NCBI GenBank assembly: GCA_903938815.1
Contig: CAJAES010000123.1
Coordinates: 1 to 38,223 of the forward strand
Direction: 5' to 3'
From: an uncultured beta proteobacterium
GTDB lineage: Bacteria; Pseudomonadota; Gammaproteobacteria; Burkholderiales; Burkholderiaceae_C
Length of the DNA: 38,223 nucleotides
The notes under the pieces are model-generated. The model had not been told where the DNA came from, ran no database searches, and was given only the letters and a program-made list of their open reading frames with translations. A program made the position numbers and the translations under genes. Below are positions 32,536 through 38,223 of the stretch, one piece after another. Numbering within the stretch: the stretch's first letter is position 1; each line of letters begins with the position of its first letter.

Positions 32536-34587
32536 TTACTGCTTGAGCGCCTGCGCAAGGGGCTTTGCGCCGTCGTACCGCATGTCGCGGACATGGCGCA
32601 GTTCAAGCACCCGGGCCGCCTCAAGCTCGCCAAACATGGTTTTCGCGCGGAGCCCACAGGCTGCGGCCTTCTCAAGGTGGATTACCTCTGAGTTGACCAC
32701 CGATACGCGCGCCCCCTCCGTGATGGCGTGTGGGCAGTTGGAACACACGGACGGTCCCGCATGCGCGAAGTCTGGGCCGATTGCCCCCACGTCGCCGGGC
32801 TGCTGCCGGCGGCATGCCGCTTTGCTCGCAGCGGCGACTGTTAGTGGACAAGAACATGTGACCCATGGTTTGGGTGTCAGCACCATGCCCTGGCGTTGCA
32901 TGATGAGCGTCAGGCTCGCGCCCACACGTTCCGGGGATACGATCTGAAGCTTGCGCCGAAAGAGATCGATCAGCCGGCTTGCAAGTTTCTTCAGTCGCTC
33001 ACCTGCAGCGCCGGAGATGGAGCGCTCACCAGCGACGATGGACCGTGCAACGTCGCCCATGTAGCCCCATTCGACGTCGGTCCAAAGGGCAGCGACTTCT
33101 GGATCCTGGGTGACATACCGTTTCGTCATCTCCAGGTTGAAGTGCCTCAGAAAGTGCGCCAGAGCCTCAATGGTGGCGCCTTCGAAGCGGTAGAAATAGA
33201 GGATCGCGAAAAAGCGTCGGAACTGATGGGGGTGCCAATGCCACGCCACTGCCGGCTCACCACGCGGGCAATGCAGCGGCACATTCACTGCCGAGGCGAA
33301 ATCGTCAAGGTGCCGTCCTACGTCCAGTTTGCGCACTTGACCATCAGGAGTGCACCATTGAAAAAGTCGATCACTATCTGACTTTTGACGGGCGACTGCA
33401 CTGATCGACAACAAGGCTGCGATGGCTCGAGCCACGATCGAGGGAACTGGGATCCATTCCTTTCGCTGCAGCGTCTTTTCAATGTAGACATGCAGCCAGT
33501 ATCCCGAGGCTTCATCGCCACGTATGCACCCCTCGCGCAGGTCGTCGATCTCTTCGTCCCGACGTGCGCTGAAGGCGGCGACCATGATCCAGCATGCGGT
33601 CGCCAGGCGCTCAATCGAAGCCCGTTCCATTGAATCGACGGGAATCTGACCACGGTCGAAGATCCAACGTGCAGACTGCTCGAGCAGATGAAGGGCAAGC
33701 TTTGGGGGCGGTATCGGCGTTCGGTCTGTACCCACACCCTTGACCGCAGCGACCCGTGCGGCGCCTTGAGGAAACGGCCTGAACTCGATGGATTCGGCCT
33801 CGAGTCGGCCCCGCATGGCGAAGAGTTGCTCCAGCGGCGCAAGCCAGCGCTGCATGGCTTGAACGGTTACGTTCACTACCGGGCGCACGTCATCACTATC
33901 GTACTTTGCCGACCTGGTAGTCAAGCCGTTTGCCTTTGCCGCCTTTGAAATCAGTGTCGACACGCAAGGAAGAACCGATGCATTCGAAGGCAGATTGCAT
34001 GCGGCCAAGACTGCCGAAGTAGAAACAAGCTTCCCCGGTCGGCTGTGCCTTGGGTTGATGTACCTTGGAAGACCTCCGTAAGGTGCTGGATCAATCCCGT
34101 CCGCAATGGCGGCCAAAGTAGCCGCCTCGAGTGATTTAAGATACGCATCTACACGCTCCGACGCATGCAGAACCGCATCGACTCCGTATCGACATTCTTC
34201 GACGATCTCTGTCAGGTCATACGGTAGCAGTTGAGAAAATGAAGAAAGTTTGCGCAGTGTCAGAGCGTGTGCAATATGCATCAGACTGCGCACGGCTTGC
34301 GCGTGAGTTACAGCATCGTCGATGGAACCATATCGATCATCACGCAAAAAGAAAGCATACTCTTTGATCGTCGCGCACAGTCTCTCCCGTTCCAACAAGG
34401 ATCGTCCATCTGCGAGCTTGTAGTCGAAGTCGATCGTCTCAATACGCGCGCTGTCCCAGGTATCGGCCACGATCCATTTCGGATTGGGGTAAGCACTTTG
34501 TAGCCATGGGGCTTTGCGGCGCCGGCTAATTTCCGATTCGTGGACCCGTTGAATCGAGCGTTCTGCGGATTTGCCTTGATCGTTCAT
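32536..34587 (-). CDS. Large tyrosine recombinase with Cys-rich C-terminus
   Basis: 683 residues from the ATG at 34587, four bases after the previous stop. A long helical N-terminal half precedes the catalytic domain: AAFSARRDEEIDDLREG (first Arg), EKTLQRKEWIPVP (Lys), H454-x-x-R457 in HPHQFRRFF, His482 and the nucleophile Tyr491 (LRHFNLEMTKRY), a complete set with the usual nine-residue His-Tyr spacing. The C-terminal extension has a cysteine cluster (CSCPL ... AACRR ... CSNCPH) that could bind zinc. Length and layout recall TnpB of Tn554 and the larger integrase of recombinase trios. Confidence 0.9.
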   Translation of the reverse strand: MNDQGKSAERSIQRVHESEISRRRKAPWLQSAYPNPKWIVADTWDSARIETIDFDYKLADGRSLLERERLCATIKEYAFFLRDDRYGSIDDAVTHAQAVRSLMHIAHALTLRKLSSFSQLLPYDLTEIVEECRYGVDAVLHASERVDAYLKSLEAATLAAIADGIDPAPYGGLPRYINPRHSRPGKLVSTSAVLAACNLPSNASVLPCVSTLISKAAKANGLTTRSAKYDSDDVRPVVNVTVQAMQRWLAPLEQLFAMRGRLEAESIEFRPFPQGAARVAAVKGVGTDRTPIPPPKLALHLLEQSARWIFDRGQIPVDSMERASIERLATACWIMVAAFSARRDEEIDDLREGCIRGDEASGYWLHVYIEKTLQRKEWIPVPSIVARAIAALLSISAVARQKSDSDRLFQWCTPDGQVRKLDVGRHLDDFASAVNVPLHCPRGEPAVAWHWHPHQFRRFFAILYFYRFEGATIEALAHFLRHFNLEMTKRYVTQDPEVAALWTDVEWGYMGDVARSIVAGERSISGAAGERLKKLASRLIDLFRRKLQIVSPERVGASLTLIMQRQGMVLTPKPWVTCSCPLTVAAASKAACRRQQPGDVGAIGPDFAHAGPSVCSNCPHAITEGARVSVVNSEVIHLEKAAACGLRAKTMFGELEAARVLELRHVRDMRYDGAKPLAQALKQ

Positions 34588-34591
34588 AGCG

Positions 34592-37240
34592 TCACCACGG
34601 TTGGGGCGGTACAAAGTTTGGCTGAGACGATATTTTCGTCACCAGATCGCATGCCTGTTTCCATACTTTGATCAGTGGGCCTCGCGCCATTTTTTCGGCG
34701 ACGACATCAGTCAGGCACAACCACGGCAGCCAAACTTCATCCCACCTCTCAGGCCGATCCCGTTCCCACTCGGGCCGAACGGCGCGGAGAGATGCCTGCC
34801 AGATTTGGAGCGCCGCGATGGCCTCTACTTCAGCCACGATCATGAGATGCGGGCAGTCGTTCCAACAGTCCATCGTCGGGCATTTGCTCGTACCCTGTCC
34901 AGGACGTCCCCTCTGGTCCTTGCAAAATGTGCCGAGCCCTGTCGGCCGCAGGTCGACCAGTCGAGCCTCAAATTGCTCCGCAGTGATGCCAAGCTTGTTC
35001 GCGGCGTCTTCGACTCCCGACATCACCAGCGTCTCGAACGCGGCTTGGAAGCGCCGAATGTTCTCGTCGTATAAAAGGATTGTTGGGAACTTTTTCTGAT
35101 AACCCTGGGTGACGCTAAGACCATGCTGAGCAAGGGCCATCCCGGTCGCGAGCCGCCCGTCATTGCTCAGCGCCGCGTGCAGAAGAACGCTCGGCCGAAG
35201 CATGTTCGGGGTAATCCCAAGTCCTTGTAATCCTGGCGTCGAGGAGGCAAAGGTCTTGAACCACCCGGTGTACCAGTGGGGCGTCATCAACTGAACGCGA
35301 GAGCCGATCCGCATCAAAAAGAGCCTGTCGCTGTCATCGCCAGCACAGGCCCTGAGCCGTCCGGTGGCCGAACGCAACCATTGGATTGCTTGCACGGCGG
35401 GGGAGTCCTCCGGCAAGTCCACGATGATGGGTTTGCCTTTGGCCCGTGCCTTGCTTCCCGTGATTCGGCGGTGGCCTTCAAGGTCACTGGCCTCCTCACA
35501 GTCTTCGTCGAGGGTGCGGCCAACGCTCACGTTGGCGCCACCCTCGATGAGGTAGAGCGTGAGAACCGCTCCGACGGCCTCGGGTGCTGGAATGAGCAGC
35601 GGCGTGATGGTCCTCATTCCTCCGTACTCAAGGTAGCGTTTCGCAAAGAATTGGCCATGAGGACCGGTTTCGTGGGATCCACTAGGCGGCGGTATACCAG
35701 AATGTCGTTGCTCAATTAGTCCCAGTAAATTGGCAAGGCCTTGGATAACCTCATCGACGTTTGCGGTACTATGATTCGGGAAAGCCTCACGCATGATTTG
35801 CGCGCGCTCTCTATCATTCTTTGAATTTTCAAAATACTCATCTTCGAATCCTTTGCCATCGATGTTCGCCATCGACAGGAGTTCTTGACCGCGTTCGTAT
35901 TCTATTTTTTCCGACCTGAACAGGCCTATTGCCGCAGTCTGCAAGGCATTGAGTCTGCGTTCGAGAACCAGCCGAATCGCTGATGCTGCGTCGGTCGGTA
36001 AGTTGGACGCTCGTTCGATCTCGGTAGCTAGCCCATCAAGAAAACCCGTTGATTCCTCAGCATCAATCAAGATGCCTTGTGCCTTGCACACTTCGTGGAA
36101 TCGAGCGCGCGCGAATTCAACGTAATCGGTCTTGCTGCCCTCGTTCGACTGCGGGCTTGTCTCCGCAACACTGCGCAAATGTCCGCGGCGGTGACGCGCA
36201 AGCCTGATGCCGGGCAGAGGAACAGACGTTTCGGGAACAAGGCGACTTGTAGAAAGTATTGCAAGCGCTGAGCGCAGATTCGTCACGTGGGTGGCTACCG
36301 AAGTGGCCTCGACGTCACGGCCTTCAACACGAGCGAGCAAGTTATTTCGGTATGCGTGCAGCGCTTCTTCCCAATCGTCTTCTTGGACTATTCGGCCGGT
36401 TTCGATGGCTTCCTGGAGCACCCGAGTACAGTGGGGAATTTCGCTGGTCCCGATGAATTCAAGGGCAGCGTAGATTTGGAGGTATGACCCTTTCGCACTT
36501 TCTGCACTTCCGCCCGAGAAGCCCTTTTTGAACTCAAATCCGATTCTTTCCAAGAATCGAAAAGGCCAAGTCGAAGTCAGTGTGCTGAATGCATAAACGC
36601 GACCATGAAAATACGGGTCGATCCTGCTCGCACTTACGGCCTCCAATATCTCGGATTCCTTCAGTGCCAAGGCATCGGCGAACGCCTTGTCCCGAAAGCG
36701 ATTTTTTGTAACCCCGAGCGTTCTCGCGAGCGCGACTTGATTGATGGTCAGCCGATCTTTGTTAAGTTCTGGCCCATCCGCCAACGCCTTCTGAAATCGA
36801 TCCAATTCAGTCCGTACGACGGCTTGGAAATAGTTCTCACGTTGTGCACGGGCATCGAATTCTTCGAAGAGCGTACGAATCTCCGGGTGGCGTACCATGA
36901 ATGTTCCGCCGCGTAATCCAAAACGACTTTGAAATTCTTTCCTGTCAACCTTTCCCTTGCTAAATTTTAGGCTTTTTGAATCGTAGGCTGAGCGCAGCCA
37001 GTGGCGCATCTGTTGAATGTGCCGCATCGGCCCAGTTGCGATTCCCAGTTCACGCTCATATTCCTTAAATACATCCTTGAATCTGCCGAGGGCTGAGGGT
37101 ACACATCCGAGTTGCCGGGCGTAATGACTTCGGTGGATTTTTCCGCTACGCGCCGCAGGAATACCGGAGACACGGTCTTCATCGAGTAGGGCACGCAAGC
37201 GTGCCTCACTCAGGAATCCTCGCGTGGGTTCGGTAGCCAA
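34592..37240 (-). CDS. Very large, degenerate tyrosine-recombinase-like protein
   Basis: 882 residues from a TTG, eight bases after the thyA stop; the first in-frame ATG comes only at residue 72, after a folded-looking N-terminus, so I keep TTG. Residues 1-200 contain three copies of a short helix-turn-helix-like motif (40-66, 103-131, 168-198). The catalytic-like region (about 560-720) keeps a Lys region (TGSKARAKGKPIIVDLP), NMLRPSV (Asn instead of His in HxLR) and HGLSVTQGY (His706, Tyr714), but I cannot find the first catalytic Arg. A C-terminal cysteine cluster (FCKD ... KCPTMDCWNDCPH) resembles that of the neighbouring recombinase. Probably an inactive or structural partner. Confidence 0.82.
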   Translation of the reverse strand: MATEPTRGFLSEARLRALLDEDRVSGIPAARSGKIHRSHYARQLGCVPSALGRFKDVFKEYERELGIATGPMRHIQQMRHWLRSAYDSKSLKFSKGKVDRKEFQSRFGLRGGTFMVRHPEIRTLFEEFDARAQRENYFQAVVRTELDRFQKALADGPELNKDRLTINQVALARTLGVTKNRFRDKAFADALALKESEILEAVSASRIDPYFHGRVYAFSTLTSTWPFRFLERIGFEFKKGFSGGSAESAKGSYLQIYAALEFIGTSEIPHCTRVLQEAIETGRIVQEDDWEEALHAYRNNLLARVEGRDVEATSVATHVTNLRSALAILSTSRLVPETSVPLPGIRLARHRRGHLRSVAETSPQSNEGSKTDYVEFARARFHEVCKAQGILIDAEESTGFLDGLATEIERASNLPTDAASAIRLVLERRLNALQTAAIGLFRSEKIEYERGQELLSMANIDGKGFEDEYFENSKNDRERAQIMREAFPNHSTANVDEVIQGLANLLGLIEQRHSGIPPPSGSHETGPHGQFFAKRYLEYGGMRTITPLLIPAPEAVGAVLTLYLIEGGANVSVGRTLDEDCEEASDLEGHRRITGSKARAKGKPIIVDLPEDSPAVQAIQWLRSATGRLRACAGDDSDRLFLMRIGSRVQLMTPHWYTGWFKTFASSTPGLQGLGITPNMLRPSVLLHAALSNDGRLATGMALAQHGLSVTQGYQKKFPTILLYDENIRRFQAAFETLVMSGVEDAANKLGITAEQFEARLVDLRPTGLGTFCKDQRGRPGQGTSKCPTMDCWNDCPHLMIVAEVEAIAALQIWQASLRAVRPEWERDRPERWDEVWLPWLCLTDVVAEKMARGPLIKVWKQACDLVTKISSQPNFVPPQPW

Positions 37241-37248
37241 CGACTGAC

Positions 37249-38145
37249 CTACACCGCTACGCTGGCCTTGATCGCAGCATGCGGCTCATAGCCCACAACC
37301 TCAAAATCTTCAATTCGAAAATCGTCGATGTTCGAAGCGCGGCGGGTGATCTGCATCTTTGGGAAAGGACGTGGCTGCCGTGTGAGTTGCTCCCGAGCTT
37401 GTTCCAAGTGGTTGAGATAGAGGTGAGCGTCGCCCCCGACCCATATAAGTTCGCCTGGCCGCAGGTCGGACTGCTGGGCAATCATCAGTTGCAGCGCTGC
37501 GGCGCCGACGTAGTTGAATGGGGCCCCAAGCAGCAGATCCACGGACCTTTGAAAAAGCAGACAGTTGAGCCGCCCATCAGAGGTAACGTGATATTGGTAG
37601 ACCATATGGCATGGCGGAAGTGCCATGTCGCCGATCTCAGGGACGTTCCAAGCGTGAAACAGCATTCGACGGCTTGCAGGATTTTCTTTCAGTGTGCGCA
37701 GCAGGGTGGCGATCTGATCGTGCTCACGACCATCAACACCGAGCCACCGCCGCCATTGCTTTCCGTAAACCGGCCCCAGTTCGCCCCACCGTGCGGCAAA
37801 CCCCTCATCCTCGACGATGCACTTCTCGAACTCTTCCTGTGTGATCTGTTTGCCCGTTTCGCGTCTGTAACTGGCCAGAGGCCAATCGGTCCAGATCTTC
37901 ACGTTGTCAATCAGCAGTGGCCGGATGTTGGTGCCCCCGGTCATAAACCAGAGCATCTCCTTGACTGCAGTCTTCCAGTACACCCGCTTGGTCGTGAGGA
38001 TGGGCACGGAGCCGTCGGAGAGATCAAACCGGACCATGGCGCCGAAGATCGAGCGCGTGCCCACACCTGTACGGTCAATGCGTTGGTCGCCGTGCGCGAG
38101 CACCTGCGAAAGCAGGTCGAGGTATTGGTGTTCTGGGTGTCGCAT
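37249..38145 (-). CDS. thyA: Thymidylate synthase ThyA
   Basis: 298 residues. Converts dUMP and methylene-tetrahydrofolate to dTMP. Key residues: RTGVGT (Arg25), LGPVYGKQWRRW, the Arg pair SRR (159-160), catalytic Cys179 in LPPCHMVYQ, QRSVDLLLGAPFN (Arg200, Asp203, Asn211), HLYLNH (241-246) and a complete C-terminus ending IKASVAV. It is about 34 residues longer than the 264-residue E. coli enzyme; the extra part is an insert around 87-120 (WPLASYRRETGK ... FAARW) found in the longer ThyA group. The frame is also open upstream to the window edge, but the ATG fits the family start. A 21-codon frame ending at 38157, eleven bases before thyA, could be the end of another gene. Confidence 0.96.
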   Translation of the reverse strand: MRHPEHQYLDLLSQVLAHGDQRIDRTGVGTRSIFGAMVRFDLSDGSVPILTTKRVYWKTAVKEMLWFMTGGTNIRPLLIDNVKIWTDWPLASYRRETGKQITQEEFEKCIVEDEGFAARWGELGPVYGKQWRRWLGVDGREHDQIATLLRTLKENPASRRMLFHAWNVPEIGDMALPPCHMVYQYHVTSDGRLNCLLFQRSVDLLLGAPFNYVGAAALQLMIAQQSDLRPGELIWVGGDAHLYLNHLEQAREQLTRQPRPFPKMQITRRASNIDDFRIEDFEVVGYEPHAAIKASVAV

Positions 38146-38223
38146 GCTGGATTTCTTCAGTGACGCCCCGGGCAGAGACTGGCGCCGTTGTACGTGGAGG
38201 GTCTTGGCATGATCAGCAATGGA

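Larger units (their letters stand above)
29990..37240 (-). mobile_element. Five-gene multi-recombinase module
   Basis: Five same-strand genes: a degenerate large recombinase, a canonical large recombinase, two small helical proteins and a third recombinase. The first four are spaced by -4 to 12 bases. Three tyrosine-recombinase-like proteins with small coiled-coil partners are the hallmark of recombinase-trio elements (Tn554 TnpABC, RIT elements, gamma-Mobile-Trio islands), here in an enlarged form. I see no terminal repeats, so the borders given are those of the genes, not of the element. Confidence 0.6.

Noticed and set aside
38157..38222. 21-codon frame ending eleven bases before thyA
   Set aside because: Could be the end of an upstream gene, but too short to identify or distinguish from chance.
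1..38223. CRISPR arrays, rRNA or tRNA genes, insertion sequences with terminal inverted repeats
   Set aside because: No regular repeats, RNA gene signatures or DDE transposase frames were seen.

Overview
The window is high-G+C DNA that reads like a betaproteobacterium of the order Burkholderiales (Comamonadaceae-like). This rests on the style of the heavy-metal genes (a CzcI/CzcC/CzcB/CzcA set and a CadA/CadR pair), the codon use and the long antisense frames. No rRNA, tRNA or CRISPR array is visible. The whole stretch looks like accessory DNA: a metal-resistance block, a complete phage-defence operon and a recombinase module.

Bases 1-8825 carry heavy-metal resistance. On the minus strand, in transcription order, are cadA (Cd/Zn/Pb P-type ATPase), two small cysteine-rich exported proteins, czcI, czcC, a small exported and membrane-anchored protein, czcB and czcA. 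czcA is cut by the left edge. cadR lies on the plus strand, divergent from cadA, and a MerR-type operator sits between them. cadA would move cytosolic ions into the periplasm, and the CzcCBA tripartite pump would expel them across the outer membrane.

Bases 9093-28113 are one tightly packed minus-strand operon of about 19 kb: a short XRE regulator, pglW, pglX, pglY, pglZ, brxD, brxHI and a ParB-domain gene. The six core genes are the full set of a type 2 BREX (Pgl) phage-defence system: NERD/kinase, adenine methyltransferase, large P-loop ATPase, PglZ alkaline-phosphatase-fold protein, small ATPase and Lhr-like helicase. The ParB-like gene overlaps the brxHI stop codon and appears to be an added eighth member. 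A plus-strand terminator hairpin stands between cadR and the end of this operon.

Bases 28343-38145 look less G+C-rich and have a different character. A phage-type 5'-3' exonuclease gene is on the plus strand. On the minus strand, thyA is followed by a cascade of five recombination genes: a large degenerate tyrosine recombinase, an intact tyrosine recombinase, two small helical proteins and a third tyrosine recombinase. This resembles multi-recombinase mobile modules such as Tn554 TnpABC or the gamma-Mobile-Trio elements, but I cannot place it in a named family. The simplest reading is a genomic island whose recombination module sits at the right beside thyA and whose cargo is BREX-2 plus metal resistance. 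The left end of such an island is outside the window.

Statements on base composition are by eye, not computed. Start codons were chosen from overlap with the upstream gene, signal peptides, ribosome-binding sites and family-like N-termini.
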